Source: Entamoeba histolytica HM-1:IMSS
Taxonomy: Eukaryota; Evosea; Mastigamoebida; Endamoebidae
Assembly (NCBI RefSeq): GCF_000208925.1
Contig: NW_001914904.1
Location: forward strand, 29,725 to 81,341
DNA length: 51,617 nt
Direction of reading: 5' to 3'
The translations under genes and the position numbers were made by a program. The notes under the pieces were generated by a model. That model was not told the origin of the DNA, searched no databases, and saw only the letters and a list, made by a program, of their open reading frames with translations. Numbering within the stretch: position 1 is the stretch's first letter; each line of letters opens with the position of its first letter. Below, one piece after another: positions 28,644-36,872 of this stretch.

Positions 28644-30356
28644 TTATAAAGGAATGCTTTGATAATTTGATTTCTTCTTCATTAATTTTACTATTATAAT
28701 ACTACTAATTCCAAGTAATACTACTAAAACAACTCCAAGTAATATCATTATTATACTATGATTATTTGAATGTATTTCATTATTTTCTTTAGGTATTTCT
28801 TTTGTTGGATGTTCTTTAGTTTGTGTTTTATTGAGATGTTCACTACTTTTAATTAATTCTTTCTTTTCAGATGTTGTAACATTTCTTATTTCTTGGTTTT
28901 TCTTCTGAATTGATTTTTCGAAGTCTTTAACTAGTTGTTTCTTCTTCTTGTCTAATTCTTTCTTAATATCTTCCTTCTTTATTTTTTTGTTATTTTTGTT
29001 TTTCTTTATTTGTCTCTTTTGGTTTCTTCGCTTCCATAAAATTGGAGATAGTGTAAACCGCCTTCGACGGAAGAATGGTCTTAGAATGAAGAACCTTCTC
29101 CTAAATTGTCTGTTAGCCCCAATTCTATTTATTTGTACCATCACATTTCCTCCATCATTCTCATCATTCTCTTCAACTCTTAAATAAACCCACCTTGATT
29201 GATTCTTTCCTCTTATTGTTATTCTCTCATTTCGTCCATTTTGACATTTTGCTCTTTCAACTGAAATACTTTCCCCTTTGCAGTCTTTTAATACTTCAAT
29301 ATGAGCTGATCCTGTACTTTGCCAGCTACAAGTATTAACACTAATAGTCCCTCTTCTTGGTACAAATACTTTATACCATACGGATCGTTTGTATCTCTTA
29401 CTACTCTTATTTAATGTCTTTTTAGTTCTAATGAAATTAATTTTATCTGATAAAAACATATTATTTGACACCCTTGCCTTATTACATTCATTATTATACA
29501 TTTGATTTTTATCACTAAAACTTTCTATAGAATATCTGTCAAGCATTTGATAAAATCGTCTAATGTATTTTCCACCATTTCCTCTTCTAATTACTTGACT
29601 TTTAATTTTTTTATTCTTTCTCATTCCTGGCAGTGCCGTTACATGGACAAATACATTCCCATCATATTTTCCTTTAAACCGAATTACTCTACCATTTTCA
29701 TTATTACATTTCATAGTCTCATACTTAATTGGTTTGCCTCCACAATTATCAAATAATTCTATTTTAACTGGCATTCTTGTATATGAACTACATGTAGTGA
29801 TAATTCTCTCTTCTCCTTTGTTTACTTTCAGTCTATACCATTTTTGTCCATTCCCTTGATAATATCTTTCTCCTAATAATGGTGTAGAATCAGGACAAGT
29901 TATACCTCTATTTTGTGGCATTTTCACAATTACTTGATTTGAACGAACACGCATAACAATCCGTGAGTCATTGTCCAATCCTTTTTCTTCATTTCTTGAA
30001 ATAATTGTTACACTAATTGTTTGATGAGGTTGAACCACGTGACGAAGTTCTGCTAAATGAGATTTTGATATTGTTCTGATGATACACTTATTTTGGGTAT
30101 ATAAATATACTTCCAGTTTATTTGGTGGATTATTATAAAAGTCCAACTTCAACTTAACTCTTCTTGCTGAGGTATTTTTAAAAACATGAATAACACCTTT
30201 ATGTTTTCCTTCATGGCAAGGAGATTCAACCAATTGTTGAAATGGTGGAGATAAAATAACAGTTTGCATTTTATCTCCTGACAAGAGTATTGGTGAATAA
30301 CTTGTAGTCACAAATTGTAATAAAATCCCAATCAAAATGAGAAGAACAATTCTCAT
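28644..30356 (-). CDS. Type I membrane protein resembling cysteine protease binding family receptors (570 aa)
   Basis: It has a signal peptide (about residues 1-19), a luminal region with about three beta-sandwich modules, a very basic linker, one transmembrane helix (about 533-555) and a 14-residue cytosolic tail containing YQSI (565-568), a YxxPhi sorting motif. The modules have the pattern WYRLKV...TTCSS..PVKIELFDNC...GRVIRFKG..NVFVHV and, again, WYKVFV...VNTCSW..AHIEVLKDC...ERITIRG...VYLRVEE, typical of bacterial pre-peptidase C-terminal domains. This plan is that of the Entamoeba CPBF lysosomal/phagosomal cargo receptors, although CPBFs are usually longer. The basic stretch at about 425-495 (RRR, KKNKNNKKIKK) is unusual. 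The ligand is unknown. Confidence 0.65.
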   Translation of the reverse strand: MRIVLLILIGILLQFVTTSYSPILLSGDKMQTVILSPPFQQLVESPCHEGKHKGVIHVFKNTSARRVKLKLDFYNNPPNKLEVYLYTQNKCIIRTISKSHLAELRHVVQPHQTISVTIISRNEEKGLDNDSRIVMRVRSNQVIVKMPQNRGITCPDSTPLLGERYYQGNGQKWYRLKVNKGEERIITTCSSYTRMPVKIELFDNCGGKPIKYETMKCNNENGRVIRFKGKYDGNVFVHVTALPGMRKNKKIKSQVIRRGNGGKYIRRFYQMLDRYSIESFSDKNQMYNNECNKARVSNNMFLSDKINFIRTKKTLNKSSKRYKRSVWYKVFVPRRGTISVNTCSWQSTGSAHIEVLKDCKGESISVERAKCQNGRNERITIRGKNQSRWVYLRVEENDENDGGNVMVQINRIGANRQFRRRFFILRPFFRRRRFTLSPILWKRRNQKRQIKKNKNNKKIKKEDIKKELDKKKKQLVKDFEKSIQKKNQEIRNVTTSEKKELIKSSEHLNKTQTKEHPTKEIPKENNEIHSNNHSIIMILLGVVLVVLLGISSIIIVKLMKKKSNYQSIPL

Positions 30357-30508
30357 TTCCTTTTAAATCTCTTTTCAAGTTCTATTGGCAGATTTTTTAT
30401 TTTATAAAAACAAAATTTGATGTTAATAAGAGTGTTAAAAAAGGAAATAAAAGCAAAAAACTTATTCATTCATCAGACACTTAGTTTTTGTTATCTTTTC
30501 ATTGTTTG

Positions 30509-30709
30509 TTACCAATTTTTAGTATTAGAGTCATCGTCATCACTAACAATCTGTTCTGGCAATATTTCATCTTCATCATCTAAAGGACCAACTTGTTTGG
30601 CTAATAAATTTGCAAATTCAAAAACATCACCTTCTGCATCCTCAAATGCTTTATTAACACAAGCATCGTCAATACCTAATGATGGAATTTCCAATTGACC
30701 CTCAGTCAT
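30509..30709 (-). CDS. Small acidic protein (66 aa), unknown
   Basis: A complete short open frame with normal codon use: an N-terminal helix (CVNKAFEDAEGDVFEFANLLAKQVG) and an acidic tail with DDEDE and SDDDDS ending in KNW. No family was recognised; the size and acidity resemble small complex subunits such as SEM1 or CSN9, but the sequence does not match either. It is divergent from AspRS (252 bp apart) and lies 152 bp from the receptor gene start. It is probably real because the reverse-strand frame has no gene-like features. Confidence 0.5.
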   Translation of the reverse strand: MTEGQLEIPSLGIDDACVNKAFEDAEGDVFEFANLLAKQVGPLDDEDEILPEQIVSDDDDSNTKNW

Positions 30710-30923
30710 TACTTGTTTAGTTCTTCATATGAAATTTTCTTATGTGATTAATAACAAAAATCAAATCTCCTTTTAGATGACGAATCACCAAATAGGTCCA
30801 CGTTAAGGCATAATTTAGAGAATTTAGATGTAATTTAAAGGAAAAATAACCACGTTCTTTTTGAACGACACAAAAAAGAAAAATTCAAGGAAAGTAGTAA
30901 TCAATAATCTGACTAACAGAAAC

Positions 30924-30961
30924 CCCTATTTATGCATAGATGAACTGAACTACAAATTATT
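30924..30961 (+). promoter_or_regulatory. AspRS core promoter: TATA-like and GAAC elements
   Basis: CTATTTATG at about 30926 resembles the Entamoeba TATA box, and GATGAACT at 30939-30946 matches the GAAC element consensus AATGAACT in seven of eight positions. A weak Inr-like ACAAATTATT abuts the start codon. The three-element arrangement within 40 bases is typical of the genus. Confidence 0.5.
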
Positions 30962-32596
30962 ATGGCAGCTACTCAAGAAAAGAAACCACAACTCCCACCA
31001 GTCGTTCTTTTGAAAACACCAGAGCTTGTCTCAGGTGAAAATTTCAAAGTTATGCCAATGCACCAATCTCAACCATGTTATAAAACAGGATTGAAATATA
31101 CTGAAATTGAAGAACTCGTTCCAGCTATGGCAGAAAAAACAGTTACTATTAGAGCACGTGTTCAAGCTGTAAGAGGTAAAGGAAATATGGTATTTTTATT
31201 CCTTAGAAAAGGAATTTATACATGCCAAGCTCTTGTTATGAAGTCAGAAACTATTTCTAAAGAATTTGTTCAATTTTGTCAAAAGATTTCAGCTGAATCA
31301 ATTTGTGATATTACTGGTATTGTCAAAGCTGTTGAAAAGCCAATTGAAAAAGCCACTCAACAAGATGTTGAAATTCATGTTACTTCAATTGCAGTTGTTT
31401 CTCTTGCAGAATATCCACTCCCAATGCAAATTGAAGATTTAACATTCCCAAGTTCTGTTTTTAAGAAACAAGAAGAAGATATTGCTAAAGTTGATGAAAA
31501 AATTGCTAAATTTTTGAAGGATAATGAAGGAAAAGATCTTACAAAGAGACCATTAAAAGATGAATATGCTAAGTTATTAAAAGAAAAGGCTTCAGCACAA
31601 AAGTATGTTAAAGTATCACAAGATACTAGATTAGATAATAGAATGTTAGATTTAAGAACTGTTACAAATATTGCTATTTTCAGAATTCAATCAGCTTGCT
31701 GTGGATTATTCAGAGAATTTTTAACTTCACAAAAATTTGTTGAAATTCATACACCAAAATTAATTGGATGTTCATCTGAAGGAGGAAGTAATATATTTGA
31801 AGTTAAATACTTTGATAGAAAGGCATATCTTGCACAATCACCACAATTATATAAACAAATGGCTATTATGGGAGACTTCCGTAAGGTCTTTGAAGTTGGA
31901 CCTGTTTTCAGAGCTGAAAACTCTAATACTAGAAGACATTTAACCGAATTTGAAGGACTTGATATTGAAATGGAAATTGTTGAAAATTACCATGAATGTA
32001 TTGACGTTATGGAAAAGTTATTTACCTTTATTTTTGATGAAATTCCAAAACGATTCCCAGATGAACTTAAAGTTATTAGAAAACAATATCCATTTGAAGA
32101 CTTAATCTATAGACCTTTCTTAAGATTAACTTATAAGGAGGCTATTGAAATGTTAAGAGCTTCTGGAGAAACTATTGGTGATTATGATGATTTCACTACC
32201 CCACAAGAAGTTAAGCTTGGTGAATTAATTAAAGCTAAGTATAATACTGATTTCTATATTCTTGATAAATTCCCAGCTGCTATTAGACCATTCTATACTA
32301 TGCCAGATATTGATGATCCAAATTATTCTAATTCTTATGATGTCTTTGTCAGAGGTCAAGAAATTACTTCAGGTGCTCAACGTATTCATGACCCAGAATT
32401 CTTAATGAAAAGATGTATTGAAAAGGGTGTTGATCCAGCAACTCTTAAAGATTATATTGAATCATTCAGATTTGGATCATGGCCACATGCTGGTTGTGGT
32501 ATTGGACTTGAACGTATTACCATGCTTTATCTTGGTATTCCTAATATTCGTAAAGTCACATTATTCCCTCGTGATCCAATCAGACTTAATCCATAA
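30962..32596 (+). CDS. AspRS: Cytoplasmic aspartyl-tRNA synthetase (544 aa)
   Basis: It charges tRNA-Asp with aspartate. An OB-fold anticodon-binding domain lies at about residues 55-150 (VTIRARVQAVRGKGNMVFLFLR). The class IIb catalytic domain has flipping-loop/motif 1 parts (EIHTPKLIGCSSEGGSNIF), motif 2 with FRAENSNTRRHLTEF (about 316-330), and motif 3 GCGIGLERI (about 511-519), ending in the LFPRDP(I) tail typical of eukaryotic/archaeal AspRS. The length is close to yeast (557) and human (501). The codon use is the most biased in the window, fitting high expression. There is no mitochondrial presequence. Confidence 0.96.
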   Translation: MAATQEKKPQLPPVVLLKTPELVSGENFKVMPMHQSQPCYKTGLKYTEIEELVPAMAEKTVTIRARVQAVRGKGNMVFLFLRKGIYTCQALVMKSETISKEFVQFCQKISAESICDITGIVKAVEKPIEKATQQDVEIHVTSIAVVSLAEYPLPMQIEDLTFPSSVFKKQEEDIAKVDEKIAKFLKDNEGKDLTKRPLKDEYAKLLKEKASAQKYVKVSQDTRLDNRMLDLRTVTNIAIFRIQSACCGLFREFLTSQKFVEIHTPKLIGCSSEGGSNIFEVKYFDRKAYLAQSPQLYKQMAIMGDFRKVFEVGPVFRAENSNTRRHLTEFEGLDIEMEIVENYHECIDVMEKLFTFIFDEIPKRFPDELKVIRKQYPFEDLIYRPFLRLTYKEAIEMLRASGETIGDYDDFTTPQEVKLGELIKAKYNTDFYILDKFPAAIRPFYTMPDIDDPNYSNSYDVFVRGQEITSGAQRIHDPEFLMKRCIEKGVDPATLKDYIESFRFGSWPHAGCGIGLERITMLYLGIPNIRKVTLFPRDPIRLNP

Positions 32597-32685
32597 ACTA
32601 ATTTAATATTGTTATGGTTACATTAATTTTTGTATTTGTTTTAAGAAAAAAGTTAAAAATTAAAAACATTTTAAAGAAGAATTAC

Positions 32686-33456
32686 TTATTTTTTCATTTT
32701 TCTTAAGGCATAAATTCCTCCAATTACTGTTGCTGCACCAACACCAATCATTACTATTTCATTACAAGTTGGTTTTCTCATTATACCTTTTATATAGTCA
32801 AGAAGACTACAAGCACTTCTCCATAATTTTCTTGTCCAAATATTTAAGAAAGTAACTTGTGAAACTTGGAGATATTTGCCTAAATCCTCTTCTTCTTCTT
32901 CTTCAGTTTCTTCGTCATCTTTTTGTTCTTGAACAAGATCAGTATTTAAGACATTTTCAAGTTGAGTCTTAATTTCATTTTCCCATTCTACTTCTTTTAA
33001 TATTTGTGTTATTAATTGGTTTACTAATTCAACAATTTGAGGATTAGAAGTATTATCTAATTTGATTCCTTTTAAAGTATTTATCATCTTTTCAACAATT
33101 TCTTTTTCTTCACTTAGTTCATTTATTCTCTTTTTCTCAATTAAGTAATGAGCTGAAAAAGTAGCAGCATCTTCTATCTTATCATTAAGAACTAAAACAT
33201 TAATATACATTATAGCAACATTACCTGAAGCATCACTTATTTTGCTGTATAGTTGGTCAAACATCTTTTTAATTTTTTCATATTCACCAGTATTTGACAT
33301 AGCATGGAGATAATGAATAAACACATTTTCAACTTCTTTTGATTGTTTTCCTGGGACAACAATATTTTTAAGGTATGCCTCACATAATTGAATTGTTTTA
33401 TTGATATCATGTTCAATTATGCTTTGATTAATTGCTTCTTCAGTTATTTGTTCCAT
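32686..33456 (-). CDS. Tail-anchored helical-repeat protein (256 aa)
   Basis: No family was recognised. The N-terminal 165 residues are helical with a TPR-like periodicity (TIQLCEAYLKN, YLHAMSNTGEYEKIKKMFDQLY, NVLVLNDKIEDAATFSAHYLI). An acidic run (DDEETEEEEEEDLG, about 179-192) and an amphipathic segment follow. The C-terminus is a single short, Gly/Ala-rich hydrophobic helix (about 233-251) followed only by RKMKK. A short, weakly hydrophobic anchor with basic flanks is the pattern of tail-anchored proteins of the mitochondrial outer membrane or peroxisome, in architecture like Fis1 or PEX26. Entamoeba histolytica has no peroxisomes described but has mitosomes, so a mitosomal location is a reasonable guess. 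Confidence 0.6.
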   Translation of the reverse strand: MEQITEEAINQSIIEHDINKTIQLCEAYLKNIVVPGKQSKEVENVFIHYLHAMSNTGEYEKIKKMFDQLYSKISDASGNVAIMYINVLVLNDKIEDAATFSAHYLIEKKRINELSEEKEIVEKMINTLKGIKLDNTSNPQIVELVNQLITQILKEVEWENEIKTQLENVLNTDLVQEQKDDEETEEEEEEDLGKYLQVSQVTFLNIWTRKLWRSACSLLDYIKGIMRKPTCNEIVMIGVGAATVIGGIYALRKMKK

Positions 33457-33573
33457 TTTGATTTTTAAGATTATTAATTATAAAGATTATTTTACGATTT
33501 TCTTATCTTATTGAATGTGCAATTGTTGCACCTTTGGTTTATTAAAAAAAAAATAAACATCATTATACTTAAT

Positions 33574-34164
33574 TCATTTAGTTTGTTTTCTTTCTTTCAT
33601 TAATTCTTCACAAAGTGGTTTAACAGTTGAAATTGGTTTTTCTGGCATAGATGTAAAGAACTGATGAAGATCTAATCCAAATTTTTTTTCATATTCATCT
33701 GCTTGAATGCACATTTCTATCTTATCTAATTGTGCACAAAACTGAGCAACTTCTGTCTTTTTCTCTTCAAATTCAATCCAACAATTTTTAATCTCTTCAC
33801 CAATTTCGTTTGGTAATAATTTACTCATTTCTGTGATTGCATTCTAAAAAATTAAAACTTAACACCGTTATAAGGACATTCTTTCTTAACAAACTAATTC
33901 TCGTTTATGTTTTTCTTCTGGAGTAACTGGGTCATTTGGTGTTATATCTCCAATAAGTGCCTCTGCCATATCATGACATAAGGAAACCATAATTGCATGA
34001 TTTCTATCTAAATGGCTTGGGCAAAAAATCATAGCCAAAATAGCCATACGATACATATGATCACTAATACTTTCAGGGTTAGGAACATTATTATAAACCC
34101 ATCCTGTTCTTGGTATATGTTTTAGGTCATTCATTAAATGAAGGAATTTCATTATATTTTCCAT
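33574..34164 (-). CDS. HDDC2: HD-domain phosphohydrolase, HDDC2/YfbR type (two exons, 179 aa)
   Basis: The family hydrolyses 5'-(deoxy)nucleoside monophosphates. Exon 1 (34164-33895) carries LKHIPRTGWVYNNV.NPESISDHMYRMAILAM and the HD pair CHDMAEALIGDI, with metal ligands His (SDH) and His-Asp. Exon 2 (33843-33574) carries the third ligand region FCAQLDKIEMCIQADEYE. The alignment to human HDDC2 (204 aa) is continuous across the splice. It is probably a cytosolic nucleotide-pool enzyme. It lies 88 bp upstream of the GBP-type GTPase stop, on the same strand. Confidence 0.92.
33844..33894 (-). other. Intron of HDDC2, 51 nt
   Basis: Donor GTTTGTTAAG at 33894 and acceptor TTTTAG ending at 33844, phase 0. 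Joins HKREL to NAITEMSKLLP, matching the human spacing (HRREEEAMKQITQLLP). Confidence 0.9.
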
Positions 34165-34252
34165 CGTTTCAATACTTCTAAAGATTTGAAGATTATCTCT
34201 TTTTGTTTCAGAAAAAAAAAAGAAAATAAAGAGAATAAGTTAATTAATTAAT

Positions 34253-35878
34253 TTAAAAAAATGAAAAAACCACTAAACAACAGAAGCAAGTAAGAATGAT
34301 AAGTAGTTGTGATTGAGATAATCCAACAATAGCAAAGAATAATAATTTAATAGTGTCTAATATAGACAATTGCCATACTGAAAATACCATGAATAAGGCT
34401 AATATAGTAAATGCAATAATACTTAAAGTTAATGATTTACAGAAATTCATTTTAGTAAATTTCATTATTAAGAATGAAATAAATAAACATAATAAAACAC
34501 TAATTAATACATCCCATCTCATATCATCAGTAATAAGATCAAGTTGACGTTTTAATAATTTAAAATAATATTGTTTTGTTGGACCAACAGAATATTTTTG
34601 GTAATGATTTAAGACAACATCTTTCATTGTGATAGCTACTGATTTTGATTTATCTTTAATAATCATTAATGATTCTTCCATAACACCTGAATTAAAAGAA
34701 TGACTTTGTTGTTCATTAGAAAATATATATAATTGAAATGATTCATTGATAGACTTAATGAGTTTAGTACGTAATGATTGTGTTGATAAAAGATTATCTA
34801 ATCCATACATTTGTTTATCAAATAAAGAAAGAGATTCATTAGCATATAATTCCTTCTTTTCTTGAATATAATCTAAATCAGCTGGTAATACAATAGCTCC
34901 CATACGTTGATTATATTTATCTAAAACTTCTTTTAAAAGACTTTCTCCAAAATATTCAGCAATATGAGAAACTAATGGACTTATTTTATCTTTCATTAAT
35001 TCATTGATAAAATTCTTAGCATAATTTGCATATTGTTCACCTGTAACTATTTCATGTAATTTGAATGGTTCAGATGTAAAAATCCATTGTTTTAATTCTT
35101 CTATTTTATTACGATATTGTTGATTAAGTATATCATATTTAATATTATCCAAATTAGTAAATTGATAATGATCATCAATAGGTTCAGGAAGGACAAATAG
35201 TCTTTGAACAGGAAAGAGTTGTTTAATAGTTTGTATAATTTCATTATATTCAGTTATTAATGATTCATTATCAGGATTATCTTTTTCTTTTAAGAAATGA
35301 TTAAAAAGAAGATCATGTTCATTCATTTTCATTACTTGATTATAATCTTCTACAACCCAAGTCAATATTGGAAAATGGAATGAAGAGATATGATGTTGAT
35401 GATAATATTGAGCTAATTGAGACATCAATGATAAAGATAATACATCATTAAATAATAATTCATTTCTAACATTAATAATTAAATGAGAACTTCCCATTAA
35501 ACCAAATAAGACAATGTTTTTATCAAATCCTAATGGATTACTTGATAATCCTTCAGTATCAAAATAAATGACTTCATGTTCTTTGTTATATATTTTTTTT
35601 ATAAGAAATTCAATTCCTTTTGTTTGAGGTAATGAACCATGTCCTAACTCAAACCCAGATGTTTTCGTTAAGGAATTTAATAGAAATGATTTTCCAGATT
35701 TTCTTGGTCCAATGACAGTAACAGGAATCAAACTATGAATTTCTTTGAGATAATCTATTGCTTCTTCAGTAATACTAAGCGTCATATTATTATAGTTTGG
35801 ACGGAAAAATTGTAAAGTTTTTGCTTCTATTACAATTGAAAGTAATACCAGAATTAGTAATGTATTTATCTTTAACAT
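34253..35878 (-). CDS. GBP/atlastin-type large GTPase with signal peptide and C-terminal membrane segments (541 aa)
   Basis: The GTPase domain has G1 GPRKSGKS (57-64), a Thr of switch 1 near residue 86 (QTKG) and G3 DTEG (107-110). The G4 position, normally (T/R)xRD in guanylate-binding proteins and atlastins, reads WVVED (174-178), with Glu for Arg. A helical region follows (about 200-440). Three or four hydrophobic segments fill the last 90 residues. An N-terminal hydrophobic stretch (residues 5-19, ending IEA) looks like a cleavable signal peptide. Such topology would put the GTPase in the ER lumen unless the N-terminal stretch is an anchor. The role is inferred to be ER or vacuole membrane remodelling. 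Confidence 0.8.
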   Translation of the reverse strand: MLKINTLLILVLLSIVIEAKTLQFFRPNYNNMTLSITEEAIDYLKEIHSLIPVTVIGPRKSGKSFLLNSLTKTSGFELGHGSLPQTKGIEFLIKKIYNKEHEVIYFDTEGLSSNPLGFDKNIVLFGLMGSSHLIINVRNELLFNDVLSLSLMSQLAQYYHQHHISSFHFPILTWVVEDYNQVMKMNEHDLLFNHFLKEKDNPDNESLITEYNEIIQTIKQLFPVQRLFVLPEPIDDHYQFTNLDNIKYDILNQQYRNKIEELKQWIFTSEPFKLHEIVTGEQYANYAKNFINELMKDKISPLVSHIAEYFGESLLKEVLDKYNQRMGAIVLPADLDYIQEKKELYANESLSLFDKQMYGLDNLLSTQSLRTKLIKSINESFQLYIFSNEQQSHSFNSGVMEESLMIIKDKSKSVAITMKDVVLNHYQKYSVGPTKQYYFKLLKRQLDLITDDMRWDVLISVLLCLFISFLIMKFTKMNFCKSLTLSIIAFTILALFMVFSVWQLSILDTIKLLFFAIVGLSQSQLLIILTCFCCLVVFSFF

Positions 35879-35996
35879 AAGTAAGTGTTTAATGTGTGAA
35901 TATTTTGATCATTTTTAAAGAGGGTTTTTTATAAATAAAATAAAATAACAAAAAATAGTAAAAGCAATCAAATTACTCATAATTAATCTGAATTGA

Positions 35997-36872
35997 TTAA
36001 TTAGAACTCTCTTTATTTTCTTTCTCATCTTCTTCAATCTTCACTTCATTATCAAATACCTCATCTAAAAATGATTTCTTCTCAACAATATTCTTTTGTT
36101 CTTCACTCTTTTCTTTTGCTATTTGTTTAGAACGAGCAGCAGATAATTGAGCTTCACGACGTTCCATTGAACGAATAACATTAGGAGAAACATATTTTTC
36201 ATTTAAATAAACAACTGACCCACTAAAGCAACCAGAAAGTATTTTGATACATCTCATACAGTATCTTGGACCAATTTCAACAAGAGATAACTTTTCATTA
36301 CCACTTCCATCAACAATTTGATAATTTCTCATCCAAATACGATCATCAACAATAGAGAATTGTAATATATGGTCAATAAATGGCTTTGATTTTGGATAAT
36401 TTTGTTCTACATGGAAAATTTTTGATAGTATTTCTTTTATAATTTTATTTTCATTACTTGAATCAAATTCAGCACCAAAACTAATAATGGGTCTTGAACC
36501 TTTTAAAGCATTTCCTGTTAATTTTAAATTAGACATAGTAGTAATATTTTCTACAAAAAACTTAATAGAAGGTCCATGTGGTGCACAACAAAACCATAGA
36601 TATAAATCAGTATGTTTTCTGTTTTCGAAGAAAATGCATGTATCACAATTTCTTAAATCACATATTTCGGCAATTTCATGAAAATGTCTTTTATCATCAA
36701 ATTTTGGTTCTTTTTTATTATGTGGAATCATTGAAATAAGGTCTTGCATTAAATATCTTTGTTTTGCTGATACTCCACGTGATGCTAAAATCAAACACCT
36801 TGACCATGGGGCTTTTGGCTTTACATCTGTTTCATTATCTTTTCTTTGTTCTCGTTCTATTCTTTTAAGCAT
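35997..36872 (-). CDS. BRX1: Ribosome biogenesis protein BRX1 (291 aa)
   Basis: It is a Brix-domain protein of early pre-60S particles that binds 25S rRNA. The diagnostic ASRGVSAKQRYLMQDL, CDLRNCDTCIFFENRK.TDLYLWF and APHGPSIKFFVENI blocks are present, followed by LTGNALKGSRPIISF and the C-terminal VEIGPRYCMRCIKI. An acidic, Lys-rich tail follows. The length is normal (yeast 291). It is the last clear housekeeping gene before the gene-poor part of the window. Confidence 0.96.
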   Translation of the reverse strand: MLKRIEREQRKDNETDVKPKAPWSRCLILASRGVSAKQRYLMQDLISMIPHNKKEPKFDDKRHFHEIAEICDLRNCDTCIFFENRKHTDLYLWFCCAPHGPSIKFFVENITTMSNLKLTGNALKGSRPIISFGAEFDSSNENKIIKEILSKIFHVEQNYPKSKPFIDHILQFSIVDDRIWMRNYQIVDGSGNEKLSLVEIGPRYCMRCIKILSGCFSGSVVYLNEKYVSPNVIRSMERREAQLSAARSKQIAKEKSEEQKNIVEKKSFLDEVFDNEVKIEEDEKENKESSN

